A DNA stretch of 34,486 nucleotides, taken from NCBI GenBank assembly GCA_001969505.1, contig LSSK01000404.1, positions 1-34,486 on the forward strand, in the 5' to 3' direction. A program made the position numbers and the translations under genes. Below the pieces are notes generated by a model. It did no database searches. It worked only from the letters and a program-made list of their open reading frames with translations, and was not told the origin of the DNA. Positions 11,662-21,365 of the stretch are shown in pieces; position 1 is the stretch's first letter, and every line of letters begins with the position of its first letter. The stretch comes from Zancudomyces culisetae. Its lineage: Eukaryota; Kickxellomycota; Harpellomycetes; Harpellales; Legeriomycetaceae.

Positions 11662-11781
11662 CTTGAACCCAAACTCAAACTCAAACCCAAACCCAAACCT
11701 AAACCTGAACTTAAACCTAAACCTAAACTTAAACCCAAGCTTAAACCCAAGCTTAAACTCAAGCTTAAACCCAAGCTTAAA
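11662..11781. repeat. Telomere-like hexamer array, consensus CYYRAR
   Basis: Twenty head-to-tail hexamers such as CCCAAA, CTCAAA, CCTAAA and CTTAAA. On the other strand they read TTTGGG, TTTAGG, TTTAAG. Every unit differs from its neighbours only by transitions (C/T or A/G). The distal part is organised into a 12-bp unit, CTTAAACCCAAG, repeated about four times, each with a HindIII-like AAGCTT. No other strong repeat adjoins it. Confidence 0.85.
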
Positions 11782-14700
11782 CTATAACACATTGTGATAA
11801 GTTGCTATTTATTATTGCAAATTAAAACAAAGTTATATTACTTTTTTTTTTCATTTTTATGTAATACACAGCACAATAAAAATCTTGAAATTTGCCATAA
11901 CTCGATTTACCAATGGTCAGACTTAGATACATTAACATTAATGACAACAATACCACCCATTTATGAACAGTTTAACGCTTGTTCCCCTCCTCCACCCTCT
12001 ATCTTCTCGTCCAGCTTCAACCTCACTTCAAAACACCTTTGGTGGACAGCTTTGCCTTTTTTTTTTCTCCACGGGTTTATTCTCCAACTAACACCAATTA
12101 GACCAACATTAGTAATAAAAATTCAAAGTGCGTATTTCCCAAATTGATCCAGTTTTCTTCACTATTGTCCATAAAACCCATTTTCTATTTCCCCGCTTGT
12201 TTTTATTCTCTACCATACACCTCCTCAACATCTACGTTCCTAGCTTTCAAGATTTGTAAAACTATATGTGGGGTTTTTACTATAGTACTACTTTCCTAAA
12301 ACGTTAGTGAATAACATAGTTCAGCTAAAACATTCACATACATATGTTGCCAGGAAAAAAGAAGTATGACCTTTGGATTGAATAAAATAGATAACAAGTT
12401 ATGAGGAATTTACATGCTGCTCATGCCAAGTGAAAAGAGAGGTACAAGTTCTCTGGAGTTTTCTGTTCGATAGTGCGACTTGGCCGAACTAACAACCAGA
12501 TAAATGGTGGAGTATACACAGTCTATCGCTAGTTATTCTCATTGATCTTTCAACATGCGGTTTGGCTTTGTGAAAATTAAACTTCATTCGCATTCCCACT
12601 ATGAAAATACATGTCAGGTTTCAAAATTTAATTTCAATTTTGGCCCAAAGTGTCCATGTATTTTTGTTTTATTTTTGAAATTTGCTGCATTTTTTAATAT
12701 AGGACAAAGTGTCCATAAATATCATACATCAGGGAAAACGGCAAAAAAAAACATCAGAAAAAATCTCTGGATGAATCACATTTAGGTGTAACAAGGCAGA
12801 GTCAAAGCGAGTATTCAATAATTTCCGGGATGAAGTGGTTCCAGCTATAATAATGAACTTGGAACACAATCTTTTCATGGTTGTTGATAATTATTGCCAA
12901 ATTTTGACCTGTTTGGTAATTAGTAAGATGCCATTATTTATATTTACATAAATATCGCATGTCATACTTGTCCAATTCCAGTCGTAACAATAAATACATT
13001 CATTGGTGTGAAGATGACATAAACATGAACCACCAATAGTTACAAAGGCATTACAGTTCACAATCTTTTCTATACAGGGGTAGAAAAAACAACAATTCTA
13101 GAAATATCATGAGAACTGGAGAGGGTCAAATAAGGCATTGGCCAGCTCACAACCTAAAACTCTTAGTTATTTTAACATCCTTCCCTACCACACTCCAGAC
13201 CAACATGTTAGAGCTTCATAGCCAAGTCAATAGTGAATCTCTTCTTTTATACTAGGTTTCATAATTAGATGAACAGCAGTTTGGTTATGATTATAAAAGT
13301 TTGCCAATTCAATATCTAGTCCCCAATATTGATCAACCAAAACATCTTTACTTTCGCACGTACTAGACTGAAGTATATAAGATTGTAATATCACTAGTTA
13401 TATCTTCTACACTCAGCTTGCATCACCAATGTCTCTTCTTGTAGCGCTATGGATAGTGGTTCGCAAAGCTGAGGAAGCCATGCTTTTGAAGGGTAGATAA
13501 CGCCATTGTGAGGTATTTGTAGCACAGCAGCTTTTTTTTGTGAATTCAAACAATACTTGACTTGATTTTTACGGCTCGGTTATTCTGGAAATAATCCCGC
13601 CCGAATGATACCCACTGACCTCATAAAAGTGCAAATGAAAGTGTCTCGTTTCTTGATACACTTTCTGCTTCTTTTTTTTTACATGTCTCTTGGGTATTGC
13701 TTACTGTTTGTAATATAGTCGGTAAGTGGTAATCAACATATAAAAAAATATATACACGCTGAAGGTAGGGAGGGGAAGTTATTTTCAAGAATTCTCACAA
13801 ACTCTGTAATCTACTGAATTGGCTAGCTTGAGTTGAATAATGCAAAGTGTACTTTCGGGATTAAATACATTCTAAACATCAGTATAAGCTTATGCTTAAT
13901 TTAGATAGTGGTATCTCTTGTTTTTAGACGGATATGGGGTTTGAAGCTGTAAATGCCATTCCCTTCTCCACAGAGTTTCAATAGCATTCAGCGCATTTTT
14001 AAGATGTGAAAGTTTTTAGTATTGGTGTGGTGGGTAATAAAATCGTACATATGGTGTATCTTGTTTTAATACAATTAATTACCATTCTTTGAAATGATTT
14101 AAAAATTAAGAGTTGTTTGTAGTTGGGATCTACTGTAGTTTATTGACAGTGTATGATATCAACCGATGGTTCTATTATGAGTTTAATCTATTTCTTTTGA
14201 GAAAAGGAAACGGTTCAACTTGTAATGAGAAATCATACTGACTCTTTCTTTTCACATTAATCTTTTATTTCACGAGGCGCACGCATGTAGAAACCATCAC
14301 ACACACTTTTCCCATCCACTCATTTTCCCTAGCTACTAAATATTATCAAGGATGTGACGTTTTTCCCAGCATTACTAGTGATAAAAAAATTAGGGTTGAT
14401 GCTGATTCCCCAACTCATTCAAAGCTAATAGAAGCGAAAACAACAACTAAGGATCTGTTACATATCCCGTGCTTGATTTTGCTAGCTTCCAGAGAATGCT
14501 AAGTATCAGTGTATGTGTGCTCTGAGTGTAGTTGGGGAATTCGTCGTAAATCTTGATATGATTATTTCTGAAGTGTAAAAACCACAATGTGGTCTGAATC
14601 AGAAAAAGATTCCTGTTTTTGTACACAACCAAACCAAGGCTAGTTATACTTTTTGGGGTTTCTGATTTATTTAGTAACCAAAAAAATAAATACATTTTAA

Positions 14701-15201
14701 CAATTGTTAATGTGAAAAATATATTTAGTACAACCTCGACATTACACAAACACCAGACTCCCACAAACCTGGAAATATTTTTAATAAATTAATAACGCTG
14801 TAACTACGTTACATCATGTAGTGGTATATACAGCCCAATAAAAGTTCCCATCACGGTATTAAAATGCCGTTGTATGGTGTAGTTGCAATACAAACACACC
14901 AAACTAAACACATACCATATTTATACACTCAAGCTTAAATGATGTAAACTTTGGTGCTGACTGATTTTTGTCATTCTTTTTTAGAAGCAAAGTTCTGTGA
15001 AAGTAACGACTTACCTAATATATTCTTTTAAATTGACAAAAATATACAAAAAGCTTCTATTTCGACATAATAAATCTAATTAGGTAATAGTGGTTAAAAG
15101 GTCTAGTAGTTGATGTGTACAGAAAACAGCCATGATGGTAATAATAGCTACAGATACTAATGAGGGATGTACTATTATGTCTATGCAATTTTAATAGCAG
15201 C

Positions 15202-15249
15202 GGAGGGAGGAGGAATGTAGGCGTGGGATGAGGGCGGGGGGGGGGGGGG
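15202..15249. repeat. G-rich tract ending in 14 consecutive G
   Basis: Several GGG or GGAGG clusters lead into an uninterrupted run of 14 G at 15236-15249, in otherwise AT-rich DNA. The tract meets the usual G-quadruplex pattern on the plus strand. The exact run length may be a sequencing or assembly uncertainty. Confidence 0.8.
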
Positions 15250-16335
15250 AGTAAAAAAACATGTCTATACTCACACCTTCAAGTAACACCCAACTGTTTT
15301 AGAAAATCTGTATTTTATAATTTCTTGGTTGCATCCAGGCACCATTCCACTAATTTTATTTCCACCCCATCAAAATCATGTAAGAGGTTTATAGTTTTTA
15401 ACAATCAGTATAATAGAGTAATAGATTCGTGTTATGGTTGTGTGGTTTTGAATGTTTGATCACATCTCTTTTTTTTAAAAAAAAGTTGACGTTATAACCA
15501 AAAAAAAGGCTTTAAGTTACCTTGTTTTGGTTGTATATTTTCTTTTCATGCTGTGGACAAGCACAGAGTCTATAAATAACCCACTTGAAATGAAAATTTC
15601 TTTGTTATTAGTGTTGGGTTTGTTTTAATATCAGTTTTTTTTACTCCGAGAAATAACAATTTCTGCTACTCATTGCATTTTGCAGTTCTTTAAATCGACA
15701 TTTATCTGGAATTGATAATATATGTTATTACAGAATAACATGATATCAACACTGGCTATTACTCCTTTTTTAAACGGTTGGCAAAAACTCATTTCATAGA
15801 AGTTATGAATCCTGAGCTCAAAAACAAAACAGTTTGAGCATTAAAAAATGATCTGTACTGCGGTAGATTAAACACCAAGGTATGGCGAGTTGGTATATTT
15901 GACTCGAGAACTATTTTTACAACTCAGAAATTACACGAACAACACTGTGCACATACTTATCATTTGGTCTGCTCGAAGATGTTTAAGGTAATGAGTAGAA
16001 AGAAATAAAGGCTTTTCTTGGGAGAAAAGAGGGGGGGAAAGTAATATCAGAAAAGGTCGTGTAGGTGTGTATATCACGCATGTACATTTAAATGAACTTG
16101 TGGGTTTTCTTTTGTACTTTTTGACTTTTAATTTTTACATTACATGAAAAAAGGGCGAAACAAACCACTTTCTGTCAATAGACGGGAGATAAGGGCAGGT
16201 GATTGGATTATCTATGCTATTCTCTCTTTATGCAGGCCGTATTTACCGCATTGTTTTCAGTTTTCGGCAATTTCCACTTGGTTCGCCATATCTTTTTAGC
16301 AAATTTGTGGTCTTGGATTCATTCACATATTTGCA

Positions 16336-16487
16336 GGTATATTAAACATTCGAGTTTGGATTTATACAAATAAATAGGTAAAGAACTTGTATCATCCGCA
16401 AACTACACAAAACAAAAAGAGTATTGGATAAAAAAAGACAAAAAAAATATATACTTTTGCTTTCAACTTCAACGGATTTCTTTCAGC
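16336..16487 (+). other. Possible 5'-UTR intron of the Bax-inhibitor gene
   Basis: A good acceptor, TTTCTTTCAG, ends at 16487, 60 bases before the start codon. A donor AG|GTATAT sits near 16336. The pair would define an intron of about 150 nt in the leader. No branch site stands out, so this is tentative. Confidence 0.3.
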
Positions 16488-16547
16488 TGTTCTAAAAAAC
16501 TAAAAAAGCAACGGAAAAAGGTAAATAACGAAATAGCAAAAAAAAAT

Positions 16548-17444
16548 ATGGATGGTCCAGCAGGAGGAGGGTATAAGTACCAGCAATTGCCACCAATTTA
16601 CACGGAAACGGATCAGAGCGCGATTGAAAATCGAGATAGGACAAATTACGCACAGGGACAGAGTCATGTTGTAATACCAGTTTTAGGGGGAAATAATGAC
16701 AGCAACGGTTATGGGACACTTATAGGCAATGTGCAAGAAGGGGGTGGTATAGTTTATAAAAAATACGTAATACAGACTGACATGGATATAAGAAAGGCGT
16801 TTATACGAAAAGTGTATACAATACTGATGGTCCAATTGGGCTTAACAAGTGTAATAGCAGGAACAATCATGTTAAATCGAACAATGCAACAGTGGGTGTT
16901 GGGTCATATTGTTGGTGTTCTGGTTACAAGTGTAATAGGAACTCTTGTAACGATGCTATGGCTTTGGTTCAAATCAAAAAGTTATCCACAGAATATGATA
17001 CTACTGGGATTGTTCACAATCTTTGAGGCGATGATGATAGGAACGCTACTAGCCGAGTATTCAAACAGTGGGAACGGTGTTTTGGTACTAAAAGCTTTAC
17101 TGATCACGCTTGGTGTTGTTATTGGGCTCACTGTGTTTACAATGCAGAGTAAATATGATTTCAGTGGCTTGGGTCCTATACTGACCGTTGCCCTATTTGG
17201 GTTTACAGGCTTTATGCTGGTGAATATGTTTATTCCATTTTCAGCCGGAGGAGGAATGTTTGAGTACGGAATAACAATATTTGGTGTTGGATTGTTTTCT
17301 TTGTACTTGGTTTATGATACGTATATGATTATGAACAAATTAGAAGTAGACGAATACATTCTGGGCAGCTTAATGCTATACTTGGATATAATCAATATAT
17401 TCCTTAATATACTAAGGCTAATAAGCGAAGCCCAGGACCACTAG
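16548..17444 (+). CDS. Bax inhibitor-1/LFG (TMBIM) family membrane protein
   Basis: A 298-residue, intron-free member of the TMBIM family, which forms calcium-leak-type channels in ER, Golgi or vacuole membranes and protects against stress-induced death; fungal members are known as Bxi1. The first 80 residues are polar and rich in Y, P, G and Q, as in the LFG branch. Seven hydrophobic segments follow at about 91-109, 119-140, 149-168, 177-199, 209-231, 240-260 and 271-292. The family signature is seen near the end: YDTYM with D257, and ILGSLMLYLDIINIFLNILR with D280. These two acidic residues correspond to the pH-sensing aspartate pair of the bacterial homologue YetJ. Length and topology are normal. 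The start ATG sits in an A-rich context and no upstream in-frame ATG exists. The neighbouring 5MP gene runs the same way 600 bases downstream, with no sign of co-transcription. Confidence 0.92.
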   Translation: MDGPAGGGYKYQQLPPIYTETDQSAIENRDRTNYAQGQSHVVIPVLGGNNDSNGYGTLIGNVQEGGGIVYKKYVIQTDMDIRKAFIRKVYTILMVQLGLTSVIAGTIMLNRTMQQWVLGHIVGVLVTSVIGTLVTMLWLWFKSKSYPQNMILLGLFTIFEAMMIGTLLAEYSNSGNGVLVLKALLITLGVVIGLTVFTMQSKYDFSGLGPILTVALFGFTGFMLVNMFIPFSAGGGMFEYGITIFGVGLFSLYLVYDTYMIMNKLEVDEYILGSLMLYLDIINIFLNILRLISEAQDH

Positions 17445-18045
17445 ACCTGAATATGGTTCCCTATGTCCTTTAGCCTAACTCTAAAATTAATTTAATTTTA
17501 ATTCAACGGCAAGTATACCATCGCGTTCCTTCATCTGGTTTGTTTAAATATTGGTAGCTTTTTTCTAAACATTAAAACGTGTCACAATTTATTTTTACAT
17601 AAAGAATACGATAAATGGAGAGAAAAAAGCATTCATAGTGCTGTGGAACTTGGTTAAATACCCACTCCTATTTTTTTTTTGTTTTAGCCACAAGCTTTCC
17701 CTTAAACAGCAATTGGTTTTTATTATTTCTAAAGAGAAACACGTCGCTGAGGTTTAATGTTTTTTTTGAGAGCAAAATAGAGCAAGCTTTTTTTTGGAGC
17801 CAGTATTTGTTTGACTTGGAGCTGAGAACAGAAATTGCATTAGCGTTTACAAGAATGAAAAGCCAACAGAAAAAGAAATTTTTTTCTTTTAAAAAAATGA
17901 AATTCTATAACTTGTAAAATAAAATTTTTTCTGGTTTATTCAAAACAAAAAGAAAAGAAAAAACCACTTAGTAAATACGAACGAGAAAAGAAATTACAAA
18001 GGAGAGATTAAAAGGAACAAAAAAAAAAGACAAAGATAAAGATAT
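17445..18045. other. Intergenic: Bax-inhibitor 3' end and 5MP promoter
   Basis: Very A/T-rich, with many T- and A-runs and no open frame. The final 100 bases are mostly A and G, as in leaders of other genes here. Confidence 0.5.
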
Positions 18046-19506
18046 ATGAGTTCTGCACAAAATCAAGCTAAACCTTCATTGCATGGAGTCAAGATTAAAA
18101 CAAGAAAGGTAGGAATCCTTTGGTAATTCATTTCATAAGTGTGAACAAGCGCATTTTTTAAAAAAGGAATAGGGATTGCTAAATAAGCAATAGTAATGTA
18201 AAATATCTGGACTTTTTTATAGAGAGTAATTAAATCGCAAACCAAGTTTGAGCCTGAAGGTAAGGACATTTGGTTTAGGTTATGCAAAAAGCAAGAGAGA
18301 TTGAAACAAAAGGGTATGCTAAGATAAAAAAACGTTAAAATAACAATAGGATTTAGGGATCAGCTTTTAGAAGTATTTGGAGAAAACAAAGAGCTTGATA
18401 CAGAGGAGATAACAGCCAAGTTAGATGCAGCAGGAAAAACTATAGATTATCGGACATATGGGGAGGCGTTTTTTGAATTGTTGGTGAGCGGAGGACTAAT
18501 CGCACCAGGGGGGATTCTTGAATATGATGAGGAGTATGGCGAGCTGTTCTTCAGCTTGTTTAGTGCAAGAAAAGGAGATAAGGATGCGTTGGAAATTGCA
18601 CGAGAATGGGTGGGGCTAATTAGTCGGCTCACAAGACGATACAAATACCTGGAGCGGATATTTTCGGACACAGCCAAAGGAATCGTAGAGTATGTCAATC
18701 GGTATAGCGAGGAGAACAATAAGCGCTTAGCGGCGGGATTAGGGTTGTTAATGGCGCGAGGGCTGATTGGATTTGAGAGTATCAAAGTGTTACAGAAAGA
18801 GCACCTCAACAAAGATGGCTATGGACTAACGGTTCTTACGGGTATTATGCGAGCATACTTGGGCGAAAAGTCAATTGAAAGCCTGTTTGTGGCTTTGGAA
18901 AAAATCAAAGCAGATTCTCTCTTGGATTTCTTCCCATTCAACAAACGCATGGATGAATACTTTGTGCGTCACTTTGAGGCTGAGGATATGCGGGCCGTTA
19001 TTGATTATGTAGCCGCCCGCAAGGCTGAGTCTGCTCGCGATGCTGTTTACTCTGACCTATTTGAACGCCTACAATCCGGTGCTTCTGCAGAAGACCTGGC
19101 AAAAGCTGCCCGTAGAGCCATGACTGCTCACTCTTTTACTCCCGCCCAAATGGCAACCTTGCTATGGGATGCCATTCTGAGTTACCTACGCTCTTCTTCA
19201 GATCTTGTTGCCGAGCAACAGCAATTTATTGCCGAAGTTCGTAAGTACAGCGACTCGCTTCTAGTCTTTACAGATTCCGCAAAGGCCGAAATGGCTCTTT
19301 TGCAACATCTCCAAAAATCTTTTTATGAGGACGCTTCTCTTATGAAATTCTTTGCATCTGTTGTTCGTGTGTTTTACGAAGAGGATGTTTTGTCTAACGA
19401 TGCTATTTTGTTTTGGGCGAAAAAAGGCGCTCTTAGTCAGGGAAAGTCGACTTTTATGAAGCAAATGTCCAAATTTATCGATTATTTAGAGCAGCAGTCT
19501 GAATAA
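18046..19506 (+). CDS. 5MP/BZW eIF5-mimic protein, three exons
   Basis: Orthologue of BZW1/BZW2 (eIF5-mimic protein), a cytosolic regulator that binds eIF2 and eIF3 through a C-terminal W2/HEAT domain and competes with eIF5, tightening start-codon choice. Exons 18046-18108, 18223-18259 and 18350-19506 join in phase to 418 residues, the length of animal BZW (419). Exon 1 carries the conserved KPSLHGVKIKTRK; exon 2 ends in KFEPE and joins exon 3 as EGFRDQLLEVF, matching the (Y/F)DPNGFRD block of homologues. Other conserved blocks are LVSGGLIAPGG, RRYKYLE, LFPFNKR-like FFPFNKR, and the W2 end QGKSTFMKQMSKFIDYLEQ. Introns are GT-AG, 114 and 90 nt. Exon 3 alone opens with a TTG-started frame, so the true start would be missed without splicing. 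The gene faces ARPC4, with 93 bases between stops. Confidence 0.93.
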
Positions 19507-19599
19507 TAATCCGTTCTTTTTATTATTTACTACCAACAAAACCTATTTAAAATAAAAATAAACTGTTTCCTAGCTTTAAAGTGCACTATTTGTTTTGCT
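19507..19599. terminator. Shared 3' region of two convergent genes
   Basis: Only 93 bases part the two stop codons. The plus strand has overlapping AATAAA-like motifs near 19550-19560, and the minus strand reads AATAAA-type sequence in the TTTTATT around 19518-19524. The mRNAs therefore probably overlap at their 3' ends. Confidence 0.5.
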
Positions 19600-20277
19600 T
19601 TAAAACGACAACAGAAAAGTTTCGGCTACTGTTCTTGCCCTAGCATTTATACTCAGCTTCATCTCGCTAATTTCCTTGTCAACTTCTTGCATAAACTCAA
19701 TAATAAAATCTACAACCTTGTCCTTATCCAGCCGTTCTGTCTCAAGATGCTGGTTTGTAATCAAAAAGCTGATGTCGTATCCTTTTATCGCTGCCACCCG
19801 TCGTAAAATAACGAAGCTTTCGGCGCGCAGCATCAAAAATCTGGCGAATTTGTGACTTAGAATCTTTTCCATATCATCAGCCTGCTTAATCCGGATGGAT
19901 AACCGAACAGAATTTATAGACGTCTCAATCAGCACTTGTTCATTTTCATTGCGTGAAATGTGTAGTGGTGCAAGAATAACCTCTGGAGTTGTCCTTTTTG
20001 TATATATATTTTTAAATGTTTATTATACAATGTTGGAGTAGTACAGATTCTTTGCAATTAAAACTTACCCAGCCTCGATTTCAGGATACTCGTGCTTCTC
20101 TACAATTTGTGAACCAAAACTTTGAATGTTTAGAGCAGCCGTTAAGCTAGATTTCACGGCATTTAGGTAGGGTTTTAGCGTGTTTGACTATTGATTCCAT
20201 TATCCAATGTAATATTAGTTTTCGTTTGTATGCATTTTACTATTGCAATTAAAAGAGTATATTTTTCTACTTGCCAT
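19600..20277 (-). CDS. ARPC4: Arp2/3 complex subunit 4 (p20), three exons
   Basis: ARPC4 is the core subunit that pairs with ARPC2 at the centre of the Arp2/3 complex, which nucleates branched actin at endocytic patches. Exons on the minus strand: 20277-20275 (the ATG alone), 20187-20069 and 19993-19600, joined in phase to 171 residues against 168 in man. The model reads [20 protein letters not shown], then [15 protein letters not shown], then [20 protein letters not shown] and [17 protein letters not shown], ending with [20 protein letters not shown]. These blocks align with animal ARPC4 almost without gaps. Intron 2 (75 nt) is GTAAGT-AG. Intron 1 (87 nt) must start with GCAAGT, a GC-AG intron, because no GT donor and no other ATG give the conserved N-terminus. 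The identity is very firm; the first junction is inferred from homology. Confidence 0.93.
20188..20274 (-). other. GC-AG intron directly after the ARPC4 start codon
   Basis: On the minus strand the sequence reads GAG-ATG, then GCAAGT, and 87 nt later CAATAG before TCAAACACG. GCAAGT is the usual donor of GC-AG introns. Removal yields M-S-N-T-L-K-P-Y-L, matching the conserved ARPC4 N-terminus. A branch-like ACTAAT lies about 30 nt before the acceptor. Confidence 0.65.
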
Positions 20278-21250
20278 CTCTATCGTTCAACTTTTCCTCT
20301 TTGTTCTTGCTTCGTTAAACTTACAGACTTTGTACTTTGAATATTCTTCACGACCTTTAATCAATGACAGTCAGAAATATTGCCCTTTATTTTTTTTGCA
20401 ACTTTTTCTTGAAAGCTAATACCTCTTAAAAATGCAAAGTTAAATAATGTCAAAATGCTAAATTCAATTGGAATGCTCTCAATTTAGGCTTGTATTTCTT
20501 GTTGCACCATTCATAGGTTATCCAAAATGCTTTATTTTTTTTGTTGTTTTTTGGAAGCAGAAACAAATAAAAACTGAAACATCTTGTTTATAAAGATGGT
20601 ACTATTTTTTTTCCATACAAGCACGCACAACTGTTTACAAAGCCAGCTCTAACCGATTTACGTTGGTATGTTGTGGATAAAAGTGAAAGTTTGCAGACCT
20701 GTAAGTAAGGACAAATATCGTAATACCAATACTTTCTTTAGAATGGTACCCCGAATACACATACTCACATACACACACACACACAAACACAAACACATTC
20801 ACTATAAAATATCTTTTTTTGTTTTATGAAGCTTTTGGAGGATATGGATTGAAAAAGCAAATATTGTAAAGAAGAGCGAAGCATGTTATACAAAGATAAG
20901 ATAAAACATAAGTATATTGAGCTAAATATGTTTCAAAATAAAGTATAATCATCTCTCTGGCAGTCATAACAAGCCTGGTATTTGCGCTTGCTTTAAATAT
21001 TGACTATTCAAGCGTGTAAACGATAAATAACTGAATTGGTGATAAAAAAAATTACATATTTAGAAGCGCGGTTACAGCTACACCTATTCTAAATTATTCG
21101 TATACATATTTTTAGAAATAGGATTATCACGTTACCTTTGTAATGGCAGTGTAGACATATTGTGCTTTAACTGCTGGTTAAACTACAACTCCATGGCGTA
21201 CCTAGTAAAATTTTCCATATAACTCATTTACATTTGATACTCCCTTTGGC

Positions 21251-21275
21251 GCGCGCTTTTGCATAAAAAGCGTGC
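21251..21275. other. Inverted repeat: 10-bp stem, 5-nt loop
   Basis: GCGCGCTTTT, loop GCATA, then AAAAGCGTGC. The stem pairs along its whole length as RNA, with one G-U wobble. It stands out because it has the only GC-rich stem in the surrounding AT-rich DNA. No T-run terminator follows. Confidence 0.5.
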
Positions 21276-21333
21276 AGTTAGCTGAATACTAGTTTACAGC
21301 TACGTATCTAAGGTATACGTATTATCTGGCTAC

Positions 21334-21365
21334 TCCACCCCTGTCCCCCCCCCTGCCCCTTCCTG
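21334..21365. repeat. C-rich tract (minus-strand G-quadruplex motif)
   Basis: Four C-clusters in a row (CCACCCC, a run of nine C, CCCC and CC) within about 30 bases. The complementary strand fits a G-quadruplex pattern. It lies in the noncoding stretch and resembles the G-tract at 15202-15249 in composition. Confidence 0.65.

Larger units (their letters stand above)
10070..16547. other. Long stretch without a recognised gene
   Basis: Nearly 6.5 kb with no reading frame that resembles a protein family. The first few hundred bases should be the kinase promoter, the last few hundred the promoter of the Bax-inhibitor gene. It contains the hexamer array at 11662-11781, a pyrimidine-rich patch near 11270-11380, an A/T palindrome near 15468-15485 and a 14-G run at 15236-15249. 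Open stretches of up to about 117 codons (11794-12147, 14447-14764) lack clear starts or composition typical of coding. A gene with many short exons could be missed. Confidence 0.5.

Noticed and set aside
12646-12716. 12-bp direct repeat CAAAGTGTCCAT, copies 59 bases apart
   Set aside because: Too short and isolated in AT-rich DNA to support a mobile element or attachment site.
14447-14764. 105-codon open frame on the minus strand
   Set aside because: It starts with GTG, looks like translated AT-rich noncoding sequence and matches no family.
18292-18349. Alternative 5MP exon 2 (18292-18313) with a 36-nt intron
   Set aside because: Although in phase, it needs a poor acceptor and a very short intron. 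Exon 18223-18259 gives the conserved FEPEGFRD block with good splice sites.
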